A stretch of 64,000 nt of DNA, taken from the NCBI GenBank assembly GCA_033675265.1, contig JAUJYZ010001242.1:41168-105167 (forward strand), read 5' to 3'. Below the pieces are notes generated by a model that ran no database searches, was not told where the DNA came from, and worked only from the letters and a program-made list of their open reading frames with translations. The translations under genes were made by a program, and so were the position numbers. Below are positions 41,835 to 53,379 of this stretch, in pieces; the first letter of the stretch is position 1, and each line of letters begins with the position of its first letter. Source of the stretch: Actinostola sp. cb2023. Lineage: Eukaryota; Cnidaria; Anthozoa; Actiniaria; Actinostolidae.

Positions 41835-43926
41835 ATAATGACAGAAATTGCAGAGCTTGAGAAGGATGGTGGTTACCAATTTCTTGTCAATGGAGAAGAG
41901 AAGTCTTTTGCTGGCACATTTGCATTTGTGTCTGGTGACAATTTAGCCTCACAGGAACTTGGAGGGTTCAAAGTAGGATCTGGATCAAATCTGAAATGTC
42001 GAGAGTGTATGGGTAACACAAATGATATAAAATCAAAGGTTAGATACAATGATGTCATATTGTAAAATATTATGTAAAAAATACAAAAGCCATCAAGCAA
42101 GCTGTATTTACTGACTGTGTATATATAGCTGATCACAAAATTTCATTTATTTTAGTTTGATGAGAGCCAGTTCACTCTAAGAACACCTCAAAACCATGAT
42201 GATCAGTGCGAGGAGATTTTAGGCGATGACACATTATCAACAACCTATGGAGTAAAGTTTGCTTCTGCATTGTGCCAATCCAGATATTTTCATGTGATTG
42301 GAGGTTTTCCAGGTGATGCTATGCATGATGTTTTAGAAGGATGCTTACAATATGAATGTAAAGAACTGCTGAAGTATTTAATCCAAGAGCAAAAATTATT
42401 CAGACTAGATGACCTTAATTCCAACATTAAAAACTTTGATTATGGCTACTACAATGATAGCAATAAGCCTTCGCCCATTGCAGAGGGAACCCTTAACTCA
42501 AACAGTAACACACTCCATCAGAAAGGTAATGTAGACAAAAATTAAACAGTGAGAGCCAGATGTACATGTAATTGTAATGGCCACTGTCTTGTTGTTTTCT
42601 TTCATATGAAGTCCCTAATTTATCACTTCAGCTTCACAGATGTGGTGTCTGGCTAGATATCTACCCCTGCTTATTGGAGCTAAAGTTCCACCTACAGATG
42701 AGAAATGGGTACTATTTTTGAAAATGCTTGATATCACTGATATGATATTTGCCCCTGTTACAAGTGCCAACCAGTCTGCCAATCTATCATTACTCATTGA
42801 GGAGCATCATGAAGAGTTTAAAAACCTGTACCCAAACTGCTCAATAATTCCAAAATTGCATTATATAATTCACTATCCACGAACTATGACAAGGTGAGAT
42901 ATTTGTACTTTTGGGATAAGTGAGGGTTATTTAAGTATAATATTGACAATCACAATTTCACCTTGCCAAAATTGTAAAACATAAAATGTATATTTATATT
43001 TTGTTCTGATTATGCTTTAGATTAGGACCAATGGTCACACATTGGTGTATGAGGTTTGAAGCTAAACACCGCCACTTCAAACAACTGGCTTCAGCCCTTG
43101 GTAATTATACAAATCTCTCATGGACATTAGCTGAGAGGCATCAGTCTAGACAGTGCTATGAAATGAACAATATTCACAAACCTGTTGAATGTGGACCAGG
43201 TACTTTAAAATTTATTTTAGTTTTCTTGTCAAGGCTTGAAATTTTAAATTTTGTTTTTGGGTTGTTTGTAGGTAAACAAAAAGAAGCTGGGACAACTCAG
43301 TACTACCAACTTCTGCAGAGAAAAGATCCAAACATAGTTGCCAGTACAGTTGTACATGAGTATGTAATTAATAGGAACAATCTCATACTGTGCATGTGGG
43401 TGTTTAAGGAACAGAGGAGGGTGGGTTTCTTAGTTTTTGTTTGTCTGTTAGTGTTTTGTTTAAACCTTCGGAATGAAAATATATTTGAAGTGAGTTAAGT
43501 TCTAGTAAATATATTTTTTGTTATTGTTCAAACTTAATGATCATGATGTTGCAAAATAATATAATATAATTATGTTTGTATTGTAGACCTTCCTGGGTGA
43601 CTGTGTCTGGTACAAAGTACAAAGTTGGTGCTGTGATTCATTCTGGCTTCATCCATCTCTTGCCAGCATTCTCAGTTATTAAGACAATTGTTGTGGTCAA
43701 TGGTGAATTGGATAGAATTGTTTTTGTTCTTACAAGTCTAGACACAATTGAATTCAATGAACATCATCATTCCTTCGCAATAAGTAAACCCTTTGTGGAC
43801 AATATAAGTATTTATACCCAACAGGAGTTTGCATCATTCCTTCCTTTGCATATTGCTAAGGCAGTAGGCCTACCTGGTTCTTATGTAATTCCTAAATATG
43901 ATATTGATTTATTAAATTTCAATTAG
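41801..43926 (+). CDS. CACTA/EnSpm-like transposase, C-terminal part, six exons
   Basis: Exons: about 41801-42039, 42157-42524, 42632-42893, 43021-43199, 43272 to about 43420, and 43587-43926 (stop TAG), all with GT-AG borders. In order the protein shows EKSFAGTFAFVSGDNLASQELGGF and a CRECM motif, then FHVIGGFPGDAMHDVLEGC (conserved HDxxEG block), MWCLARYLPLLIGAKVP, LIEEHHEEFKNLYP, KLHYIIHYP, and LGPMVTHWCMRFEAKHRHFK (conserved MRFExKH block) followed by LAERHQ. The last exon has the domain W-VSGTKYKVGAVI typical of the C-terminus of these animal proteins. The family protein normally has several hundred more residues before the first block, with an earlier catalytic aspartate. Nothing like it was found between 40963 and 41459. 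Acts in the nucleus on element ends. Confidence 0.75.
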
Positions 43927-44544
43927 CAAGATCTGCACAATATTTTTTATTGTCAAAGGTTTTTATTATTTATTATAATTTGTATTTCTGAAGCTGGAGC
44001 CGAGTACTACTCTTTGTAAATATAAAGGGACCACCCTTGTGGAAATTGTTGGCTGTTTAAAATACGCAGGGTGTAGCTGTTTAAAGGGGCATGCATGGCC
44101 ACTTAATAAGTGTTGGCTATATATAGTGGGTAGCAGCTTATATAGGTGGCCACTTATAGGGGTTTGTCTGTATGCTATTAAATAAATAATTATATAATGC
44201 TCTGTCCTCATTTTGATAAAATAATTCCCAAATTAGGAACCGATTAGTGTATGATTTGGTGTAAGACTGATTTTTGCTTGATACCAGTTGCAGAGTGATT
44301 TATAATTATTATTTGCTTTCTTATTTATAGTTTCACCTTACAAAATATTGAATACCGTAGTTTTTCAAATGTTTTCTCCTACAGTAGCACAGTGACTGAT
44401 TGACTCACTGTTAAATTAATGAGTCACTGAAAGTCGCAGTTAAATGACTGACTGACTCATTGACTGACTCACTGATACACATGTACATGTAGGTCTTTGA
44501 ACATCGATCAACAAAATAAATTGAAGTTTCAAAATACATTACCT
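43927..44544. other. Spacer with TGACTGACTCA minisatellite
   Basis: Non-coding. 44391-44475 contains repeated TGACTGACTCA/GAGTCACTGA units. 44040-44170 contains repeated TGGCCACTTATA/TGGCTGTTTAAA phrases. Confidence 0.5.
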
Positions 44545-45560
44545 CAAAAGTGTCATTTAATTGATGACCCTCGAAAGAGTCGCTTAACTCCTTGAAGAGT
44601 TCATCTACTCTCTCGAAGGGAGAAATGACTCTACTAAAGTGTTGTTTCAACTTTGTGGAGTCAAAATAACTCTTCTGGTCAAAATGACTCTCAAAAGGGG
44701 TCAATTTGAAATGCATACCTCAAAGGGTCATTTTGATCATCTAAAGAGTGGAATGACTCTTTTTGTGACCCTCAAAAGAGTCGCTTAACTCCTTGAAGAG
44801 TTCATCTACTCTCTCGAAGGGAGAAATGACTCTACTAAAGTGTTGTTTCAACTTTGTGGAGTCAAAATAACTCTTCTGGTCAAAATGACTCTCAAAAGGG
44901 GTCAATTTGAAATGCATACCTCAAAGGGTCATTTTGATCATCTAAAGAGTGGAATGACTCTTTTTGTGACCCTCAAAAGAGTCGCTTAACTCCTTGAAGA
45001 GTTCATCTACTCTCTCGAAGGGAGAAATGACTCTACTAAAGTGTTGTTTCAACTTTGTGGAGTCAAAATAACTCTTCTGGTTAAAATGACTCTCAAAAGG
45101 GGTCAATTTGAAATGCATACCTCAAAGGGTCATTTTGATCATCTAAAGAGTGGAATGACTCTTTTTGTGACCCTCAAAAGAGTCGCTTAACTCCTTGAAG
45201 AGTTCATCTACTCTCTCGAAGGGAGAAATGACTCTACTAAAGTGTTGTTTCAACTTTGTGGAGTCAAAATAACTCTTCTGGTCAAAATGACTCTCAAAAG
45301 GGGTCAATTTGAAATGCATACCTCGAAGAGTCATTTTGATCATCTAAAGAGTGGAATGACTCTTTTTGTGACCCTCAAAAGAGTCGCTTAACTCCTTGAA
45401 GAGTTCATCTACTCTCTTGAAGGGTGAACTGACTCTACTAAAGTGTTGTTTCAACCTTGTGTTGGAGTCAAAACAACTCTTCTGGTCAAAATGACTCCCA
45501 GAAGGGGTCAAAACGACTTTTTATAGAAAGAGTCAAAACAGCTCCTTGGGGTCAAAACAA
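44545..45560. repeat. Right subterminal array, 201-bp units
   Basis: About four and a half units. The phase GTGACCCTCAAAAGAGTCGC recurs at 44765, 44966, 45167 and 45368. Units are nearly identical and rich in AAAGAGTC, GACTCT and GGGTCA motifs that also occur in the left array and at both termini. Confidence 0.95.
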
Positions 45561-45579
45561 CTCCTACGTTTTTACAGTG

Positions 45580-46821
45580 TGTATAATGACTGAGGATAAA
45601 TACACTCTCTAAACGGTGCCATTGCCATGGGTTTTTGACTCAGTGAGTCGGCGAGTCCCGGGCGGCGAGTACAGCTAGTAGACAAATGTTAAACGCTGTA
45701 AACCGGTCTGATCTGGTCCTGACGCATAACGGCACACCCCAAAAAAGCAATAGGACTGTTTGGAACAAAAACGTACGTTTAATTATACTTCTAGGATATT
45801 ACGTACGGGATTATGCAAGTTACATTGCCGCCGTGATAGTTGTAACTGTGCTAATGTGTTTATTTCGAGTAGCAGATAGTATATAAGAGACGATTAAATA
45901 CATTAGAGGCAAAGGCTCAAGCACCTTTTCTTTTTTTCTGCGAATTTGACGATAACATCAAAGTTAATATCCTTGTGGTTGTGTATGTGCAAGATGGCGA
46001 ATGAAGAAAGTTGTTCTCCCGCCATGGAGCTGCACAGTGAAGTCTTCAACAGCTTCATGGATGGAACTCCCGGGCTGCGCTCCGCAGTGCATGAAGACAC
46101 TACATACATAAACTTTATTAATGTGTCAAACACGTTAGCAGAGTTTTAACGGTCGGCTACATAGATTCCTGCATGGTTAGTATAGGCTGGATTAATTGGC
46201 TAGTCTAGTGTCTCAGTCTACTAGGGTCTGTAGTGATCACCTCTGAACATCCACCGGTGCCTCCATCTTAATTGTTACTGTTCATCTAATCTCCTCCCGA
46301 TTCGTTCCCATGCCGACCCAATATAACTGTAAATGGATTGAAATTTTCACATACAGGAGTCATAACTGAAGTTTTGCTTTGCCGTAAACATTTCCAAAGG
46401 GACAGTTTCAGTTTCAGGCAATTTTTAAGGTTTAAAGCAAGTTTGTTCACACAGTGTTTATAACATATCTTTAAACGGCTCCTAAACCGTGTAATAACGC
46501 GGGATGTATTTGGACTCAAAAATACTGTTATTTGGACGCGAAGAGCGTGCGTCATATAATAAAAGCCTTTGGAGATGACAAATGAATAACTTTAATAACA
46601 AATTGATTTGATATGAAAATAATTGAAATATAAACAATAATAATTAAAAAATGAAAATCTCAAACAATTTTAGTACGCATTTGTGTACCACTTTGCGTAT
46701 TGCTGTCTACGCCCGTGGTATAGTTTTGGACTGGAAACTGTCTAATGGAAAGCATCTTCCGATTAGAACTGACCTGCCACCAGCACCCAATGTCCTGGCC
46801 TCGAGCTCCTCACTCTGAAGC
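45580..46821. other. Flank of the CACTA-like element, mostly unassigned
   Basis: Apart from a short possible exon at 45994, no feature is supported. The right boundary is the start of the repeat copy at 46822. Confidence 0.35.
45994..46149 (+). CDS. Possible short exon or small ORF, unknown
   Basis: A 51-codon frame beginning MANEESCSPAMELHSEVFN and ending NVSNTLAEF, in a locally GC-richer patch with a Kozak-like context (AAGATGG). It could be a first exon or chance. No similarity is recognised and no donor is obvious before the stop. Confidence 0.25.
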   Translation: MANEESCSPAMELHSEVFNSFMDGTPGLRSAVHEDTTYINFINVSNTLAEF

Positions 46822-47580
46822 CAGTGATCTGACCAATATCAAAGTTGTCAAACTTGTTTTATCATTCTCAGACACTTGTAATCTGAAAAACTTCGAAAAT
46901 CATTTCGAAAGAATATATTTTGTGGGATATTCCATTTTTATGATGTGGGAACCCTGTGGTGTGGCATGAAAATATTTAATTCAAATTTTGGGATGTTTCT
47001 TCCATGGGATTTTGTGGGATTTTCAATATGTCACTCCTCTCTATCATATGGAAGTAAAATTATTTCTGTTGCAATTTGTTTGACCTCAAACAACAGCTTG
47101 GCTGGGTTTTTCATGGTGCGGGAACCCTGTGGTAAAACATCAATATCTTTAATTCCAATTTTCGAGATGTTCCACCAAAGGGATTTTTTGGGATTTTTAG
47201 TATGTTACTTAGGTCACCTCTCTTGATATCTTAACAGTGAAAAACATTCTATTGCAATTAGTTTGATCTCAAACCACAGATTGACTGGACTATAACTTGC
47301 TGCCTATGGACTGATGTCTTCGACAACCTTTTTTGAAATAGGTGTATAAAATTTCAGGGTCTGTGTAGTGATGAGTGATTTATTTTGTCAGGTAATGACT
47401 GAATTTCATATTCTCTTGCTGAATTTAAGAGCTATCATACCCGGTGCCGGTTTAATTTGAATGAACTTTTATTTTTCCATTTATTTATTTTTTATTTCGT
47501 TTCAGTTTCTTAGTTTCTACCAATTCTACAGTCCGCAGTCCGCAGTCCGCAGTCCGCAGCCCGCGTTTTAACGACAGCCC
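46822..47580. repeat. Inverted repeat copy carrying the empty sites
   Basis: Reverse complement of 27945-28234 plus 34131-34857. It shows the uninterrupted TA target (47345-47346) of the 5.9-kb element, the uninterrupted TAA target (47426-47428) of the PIF/Harbinger-like element, and lacks the 34170 MITE. Its GCGGACT minisatellite (about 47529-47563) is short. Confidence 0.88.
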
Positions 47581-49500
47581 TCCTTCGGCCTCGCTTTCCG
47601 GCGTTGCCTGCGGAGGAGGCTAAATTCAATTTGTTTTTCGAAATGTTTGAAGCTTGCATTACGTAATGAAACGGAACTTGTAAATTTCAAAAACGGTCTT
47701 GACTCAACATTGCATGCTTCGAAACTGGAATGTGATTGATATTTCTGTCTCGCTGAATTAATGTTGTTGTCAAAGGAACATATCTGCATGGTAGGTAGGT
47801 AGCTAGGTCAACTTTATTTAGTCACGCTAGCCCCTTCAACTTAAACCTGGTTTCCAAGATCTAGAGGGGCGTGAATACAATAATAATTTACAAAATTGTC
47901 TAACACACGAATAATGTGCTGAAAGAGGACGTTTGCAGACTGTTTACTGACGAAACAAAAACCTTATTGCTTGGTTTCAATTAGCTGTTGAACCTCCTTC
48001 AAATGACGGGCAAACACTGCCCTCCGTGTGCTATGGCAAGCAGAGAGTATTCTATTGAAAAGGTGCAATTCAGCTGATGAAAACATTTACAGAATTTGAC
48101 TGAAACAATTATTTCTGGACTACAAAATTGTTGCCCATCTTTGATGACATGCTTCTCATAATGCATTCAGTAATTTTGCATTATGGCCACATTTCCGGCA
48201 TAACATTTTGTGTGGCAGCATTCACTGCCGTAACGGTAGACTAGTAGGTAATTTATCCAGCGGGTTGTTTCGGCCGGTGACTTCGGAGCGCGGACAAAAG
48301 CTGCTGGATCCTCGAGCGTGTGTCAAAGCGGGAAACTTTGAAAGCCGTTAACGTTTTTCTTTATTGATTATTAGTGTTTGTCTCTGACTTCTGTTTTTCA
48401 TATAGACGTTTCGGCCATTAATCAATGGCCTTCATCAGTATTAATCGGAAACGTTGCGATCTTTGAAACACTAATAATCTAAATCAATAATGTATCGTAA
48501 TCCTGACTGCAACTTCAAGATATATAACGTTTTTCTTATTTGCTTGATTGATTCTTTTCAAATTTTCAAATTTTACTAATTTTAGTATGCTCTTTCAAGT
48601 TATGGTATTTTCGTTTGTCTTCGGTGAAAATTTAAAAAGTCACGTGACAGGTGTTACACGCCCATTGCCTATTTGGGTCGACTCAATTACAATAGGCTCG
48701 ACTTTGATTCAGACGTCGTACCGATTGTGTTGAACCAAATGCACCAAACGGAACTTTCTTGCCATTTTCTCCACCGTTCTTGTTCGTTTTTATCAAAAAT
48801 CCATAGTTTCGGTGTATTGCAATGTTTTCAACACGGAAACGTTTGATTTTAAGATCGTTTCCTCACTTCACACTTTCTTGTCAAACCGGTTTTCAAACTA
48901 GTTATGTAGTAAAAATACTGGGAAGCAAATAAAATGAGTTAATTTTTAGTTTACTAAAAATGGTCATATAATAAAACTCTTATTCACTGAACTTGGTCGA
49001 TCTCGACCACATCTCACTCGCTACCATCTTGGCTCACTCAGGACTGTATTACGCATAGTCAGTACGACATAACGCTGACTTTTCGCCTAAATTTTAATGT
49101 ATGCATTTGGTTCGGCACAAGAAGAGCTCGACGTTTGAATCAGTGTCGAACTTTTGCCGTGCGGCGCGACTGGCACGGCCGAGATCAATGTCGTGTCGAA
49201 CCTAATTCAGGCGTGCCGAACTTAATTGATTCAGACGTCGAACTTCTCTTGTACCTCTCTGATATTTCTTTTGCTGAGACCCCAAAGGACTTTGTAAATG
49301 TCATAGTACATAAGACGAGGTTCTATACCTTCATTTCATTCCTTTACGCACTTTATTAACTTACTTAGCGAAAACTAGTTTCGTTTTCTCAACCTCCTCA
49401 GTTCGCTAAAGATATAATGCGTTGAACTACATAGCTGTGTGCGCTCGTAAATTCAAATACTTAGCGCGCGCACTACTGTGTTGCCGGGTAGAAAAAGATA
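47581..49500. other. No gene seen; one inverted-repeat fragment
   Basis: 48361-48490 is an inverted repeat (TTGATTATTAGTGTTT/AAACACTAATAATC) with the AGACGTTTCGGCCATT...CCTTCATCAG core. Nothing else is recognised. 47800-47880 has a CTTTATTTAGTCACGCTAG phrase that reads as a transcript tail on the minus strand but is unproven. Confidence 0.4.
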
Positions 49501-49511
49501 GGTAAAGCATA

Positions 49512-50292
49512 TTCAATATGTTGTTGTATGTGGGTGCCATGTTATAATAAAGATTCGTTTCTTCTACGTAAAGGATTTAATATATCCGAGCTTTCGGGCC
49601 CATATGGCCCATCATCAGGGAATGAAGGCAATTCTAACGAACTTTCAGCTAACGTAGAAAACAATGACAAATGACAAACGCGTTGCTATGCACGCGCACA
49701 GTAAAGTGATGAACTCTTTGATAGCGCGCGCTAATTCTAACAATTCACACTATAATGCCGTAAAAGAGGAAAATAATTATTTGGAATGGTTCTGCCAGTC
49801 TCTATTAAAAATTGCGTTCTTATTTTTGGCAATTAATGAAGGCAGAAGGAGCACATGGCTAATGTTAGGTTGGCAAAAACAGACAGTTCAGCAATATCAG
49901 AGCACGCAAACACCAACAACCATGACATCTCTTGGGTAGACACGAGGATAATTGCCAGTGAGAGCAACTGGACGAAAACGAAGATGGACGGAGGCTTGGT
50001 TAATTGCCAAAAATAAGAACGCAATTTTTAATAGAGACTGTGGCAGAACCATTCCAAATAATTATTTTCCTCTTTTACGGCATTAGTGTGAATTGTTAGA
50101 ATTAGCGCGCGCTATCAAAGAGTTCATCACTTTACTGTGCGCGTGCATAGCAACGCGTTTGTCATTTGTCATTGTTTTCTACGTTAACTGAAAGTTCGTT
50201 AGAATTGCCTTCATTCCCTGATGATGGGCCATGGGCCCGAAAGCTCGGATATATTAAATCCTTTACGTAGAAGAAACGAATCTTTATTATAA
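49512..50292. mobile_element. Foldback element with 300-bp arms and 11-bp flanking repeats
   Basis: Arms 49538-49842 and 49998-50292 are near-identical inverted repeats (ends TTATAATAAAGATTCG and its complement) around a 155-bp loop. GGTAAAGCATA occurs at 49501-49511 and 50293-50303. On the left about 26 bp separate that repeat from the arm, so the left end is asymmetric. Both arms carry CGAGCTTTCGGGCCCAT and GATGATGGGCC. No coding capacity. Confidence 0.75.
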
Positions 50293-50303
50293 GGTAAAGC
50301 ATA

Positions 50304-50335
50304 ATTATAAAAATAAAAATAAAAATAAAAATAGT
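50304..50335. repeat. AAAAT pentanucleotide repeat
   Basis: Short run of AAAAT units. On the minus strand it lies just 3' of the retroelement fragment and could be its tail. Confidence 0.7.
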
Positions 50336-50349
50336 TTCACAACAACATT

Positions 50350-50640
50350 CTAGTTAAAGAAAACAGCATGAGGTACACGCGCATAGTTCCATTCTGTCTT
50401 GTTGTTCATTAGTCTGTCCGGTCTCTCTCTATTTATTCGCACAGATTCAGTGATCTGTCGAAGCATGGGATCACCATGAAAAACACCAGTCACACTCATT
50501 TTAAAATCTGGTATATTGCCTTGGTGTTTTTCATGGCTGTGTCTCCTCAGTGTAGAGTGTTCGCTTCCTGAGTCCATCGCATTTAAATGTTCTTTCCCAC
50601 GTACATACGCACTTCTTTACACTTTACACAAGCAAAAGCC
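50350..50640 (-). pseudogene. C-terminal fragment of a retroelement with GIY-YIG-like end
   Basis: Minus-strand frame with YVRGKEHLNAMDSGSEHSTL, then HEKHQG, FKMSVTGVF, DPMLRQITESVRINR and LMNNKTEWNY, followed by a stop at 50350. This arrangement is the usual end of animal reverse-transcriptase proteins that carry a C-terminal GIY-YIG-like nuclease (Penelope-like elements are the best known). Just upstream, near 50617, a stop interrupts where family members read on, so the piece is 5'-truncated and broken. The reverse transcriptase itself is absent. Confidence 0.55.
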
Positions 50641-51366
50641 GCTAAAAGTGATCTACATATACACACAACTAACCATAAAAGACAATGATTTTACCGGTCA
50701 AAAACAGATTATTGTTATCAATACTTCTGATCAACTGACAAATTCTTCTAAAGATCTCTAAACCTGCGCTGACGTATTTCTCAATTCATTCAAAGTGTTC
50801 AAAACCTGTAGACGACTTTACACCAGCAAATGTCGCTCAAAGTGCTCTCTATTTTCACATAGTTTTCCGTGGAAAATTTACAAAATAGATTTATCTAATC
50901 ATTACAAAAAATACATTTTTTCGTTTTGGCACGTTTTGGAGATGAATTTTCAAAGAACTTTTGAAGTTTAACAACACACATCGATTACGAGCGCTCGACG
51001 AAACTACAACTTAATTGGACGTTCTGGATAGTACAGTTGTTGAAGAACTAAAAGGGAATCAAAGTGGATTGGAGGCTTCATCTGATCCTCACTAAGATGA
51101 CTGACATTGTTTTTCTGTACTGCTGCTGTTACTTGAAAGGATGGTTGAGCCAAAGCAACTGCTGTAGATGTAGTGTAGAAGAACTTTGCTCGAGGCTTCG
51201 TGACAAGATTTCGCTGCAGTGGTGAAGTTGTGTTGACGATGGACGTGTGTTATAATGAGCCAAGTTTTGTTCATTTCGGTGCCCAGATATCGCCATGGTG
51301 TCTTTTTGCTGTACATTCCCTCGTCTGTTTTCCTCGCTTTGGCGTAAAATCGCTTCAGCCAGTCAA
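50641..51366. other. No gene seen
   Basis: Intergenic. Short ORFs only, none with recognisable motifs. Confidence 0.35.
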
Positions 51367-51375
51367 GGTTGGTAT

Positions 51376-52324
51376 TAGCCTGCGTAGCCCGGCGCTAGGG
51401 AGATAAAGGACAAAAAAGGAGGGGACTGGGGAGGAGGGGAAAGGAGGAGGAGGGGGATTGGGGAGGAGAGGAGGGAGGGAGTGCCTGCAATGGTCCTATT
51501 GTTTACGCGTTATTTTCCGGGCTCTCAGTGGCCGGGAAATTCCTATTGGTTCAGAAGGTGAAGGTGTCGAGTGACGACGAGCAGTATTTAGCAGACGTTG
51601 TAAATTTAGCTCTGGCCACTATTGTAACAACAACAACATAACCATAGCCTGCGTACACAAAGGATTTATTATCGTTCAGTCGTTACGTCGAACGGCTTCC
51701 TCTCTCTCCGGCTTGTGAAACATATTGATACTGGTTTATAGATGATATACTTTCTGGAAAGTATTCGATTGTATGGCTCTGCCGAATGTGCCACGGACAA
51801 ACAGTGGCCGGTAGGTAATTCACGAGGCTACGGTTTATAAAGCACACGTACGAGACTGTTCAGGGACTTCATGATCAAAGATAGTCATCCCGATATCACT
51901 AAGGCCTTCGACTAGTACAAGTTACCTCTGTATGGAAGGTTTAAATATATTTATGTAATATGCTTCATTTTATTTTGAAGACGCTAGCTTCTCATATCTA
52001 CTCTTAAATTCTAGCGGTCAAATATTAAAATCTATGTGGAATAGGTAGCGCATCCTCCTTGGTCTAGATTGTGCCCGTACTCTAGCTACCACAGTATTCG
52101 ATTTCAACCGATAAAGCCATTTGAATTATTTGACAGCAAACGGAAGTTTGCCAGATTGGATCCATTGACATTTGATGAGAGGCGGATAACGCGTAAACAA
52201 TAGGACCATTGCAGGCGCTCCCTCCCTCCTCTCCCCAATCCCTCTCCTCCTTTCCCCTCCTCCCCAGTCCCTTTTTCCCCATCCCCTCCGCCCTTCCCCT
52301 CCTTTTTTGTCGTTTTTCTCCCTA
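51376..52324. mobile_element. Inverted-repeat element with 9-bp duplication GGTTGGTAT
   Basis: GGTTGGTAT at 51367-51375 and 52325-52333. The left arm (51396-51520: TAGGGAGATAAAGGAC, G/A-rich tract, CAATGGTCCTATTGTTTACG) pairs with the right arm (52186-52324). The left end has 20 extra bases (TAGCCTGCGTAGCCCGGCGC) not matched on the right. A 9-bp duplication is compatible with MULE-type elements. No transposase is seen. Confidence 0.7.
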
Positions 52325-52333
52325 GGTTGGTAT

Positions 52334-53379
52334 CGAGTTTGTCATTCTTTCAAGCAAGTGGAGTTTGGACAGATTGTCTCTTTTATACACCAGGCTAAAA
52401 AAATGATGGAAAAGGTACATTTAACGTAATTGATAAGCTTATTACAGGAAATTTATTTAAAGTATTTTTTGTTGTTATTATGATATTCAATTTTCTCACA
52501 CAAGTTGTCACAAGTAATTACTTGAACTTGAATTTGTAAAATTTTGCTACCGAAATACAATTATCTGTTGCTACAATCATTTGTTTTCAAATATTAATAT
52601 AAATTAAGATTACATAGTTTTCTTCTTCGCTTAACCATATGTTACCTACCTTTAAATGTTGAAACACACACCAGTTTGTCATTTTCTTTGTCCTTTTTGA
52701 CTGCCTATCCATCAAAAGTTGCCTGTAAATCGTCCTCCGACAAGTATGTAAACCGAGATGCAAAGCGTGTTGTTTTGACTCTTTCTAGTTCGGCATTTTC
52801 GTTTATGTCGGGTTCGCTAACAATGAGTTTTTAACCGCTGAGAAAGTCGGTAAGCCTAGGTCTCCTTAGTCAATGCTAAGTAAAGCAAAGTCATCCATTT
52901 TCGTCTTATAGTAGGTCCAGGTAGTAGGTACGAAAACTTCAGCGAAATATTTGGTTTTGGATTTTGACGTCATTTTCATGAAATATCTCTATGGTATATC
53001 CATTTCTTGTTCATAGATAACCAGCCAATCAGAGCGCGCGTTATATTGTAGCTATGTTATAATCATAATTTGGTACACATCCTATGGCAGTTGTATAATC
53101 ATCGGAATGATATTTGTTTCGCGTGACGGTTGGGTTTTCAATATATTTGTTTGTTATTTCTTTGTAAAACTACCAGTCAACAAATTACATTTTTTTCGTC
53201 CCGAAAACCATGTAAAAAGCAATTTTCACTGCCACAAAACATTTTATGTACTCAGTTAGTAGTTTATTCGGATCTACTTTTATTGAGAATCTATAGAGAA
53301 GAAAAGAAAATCTTCGCTCGTAAATTTAGAAAATTGTTCGGCCATTTTGACAGATTTCTCTACTCACGGTATATTTAGT
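52334..53379. other. No gene seen
   Basis: AT-rich intergenic sequence without recognisable repeats or exons. Confidence 0.35.

Larger units (their letters stand above)
36157..45579. mobile_element. CACTA/EnSpm-like DNA transposon, 9.4 kb
   Basis: The outermost sequence CACTGTAAAAACGTAAGGA (36157) pairs with TCCTACGTTTTTACAGTG ending at 45579, and subterminal DNA on both sides carries GGGTCAAAATGACTC-like motifs. Next to each end is a tandem array (45-bp units left, 201-bp units right). Inside are an accessory gene on the minus strand and a transposase-like gene on the plus strand, in divergent arrangement. CACTA elements are known for CACT(A/G) termini, subterminal repeats and 2-3-bp duplications. 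TG on both sides (36155-36156, 45580-45581) is a possible 2-bp duplication, which alone is weak. The transposase lacks its N-terminal half, so this copy is probably not autonomous. Confidence 0.72.

Noticed and set aside
36155..45581. TG target duplication as proof of the CACTA borders
   Set aside because: A 2-bp match is expected by chance about 1 in 16 times. The border call rests on the termini and arrays instead.
46945..47226. 93-codon ORF identical to part of 34460-34951
   Set aside because: Conservation comes from the inverted repeat copies. Codon pattern and lack of motifs argue against a gene.
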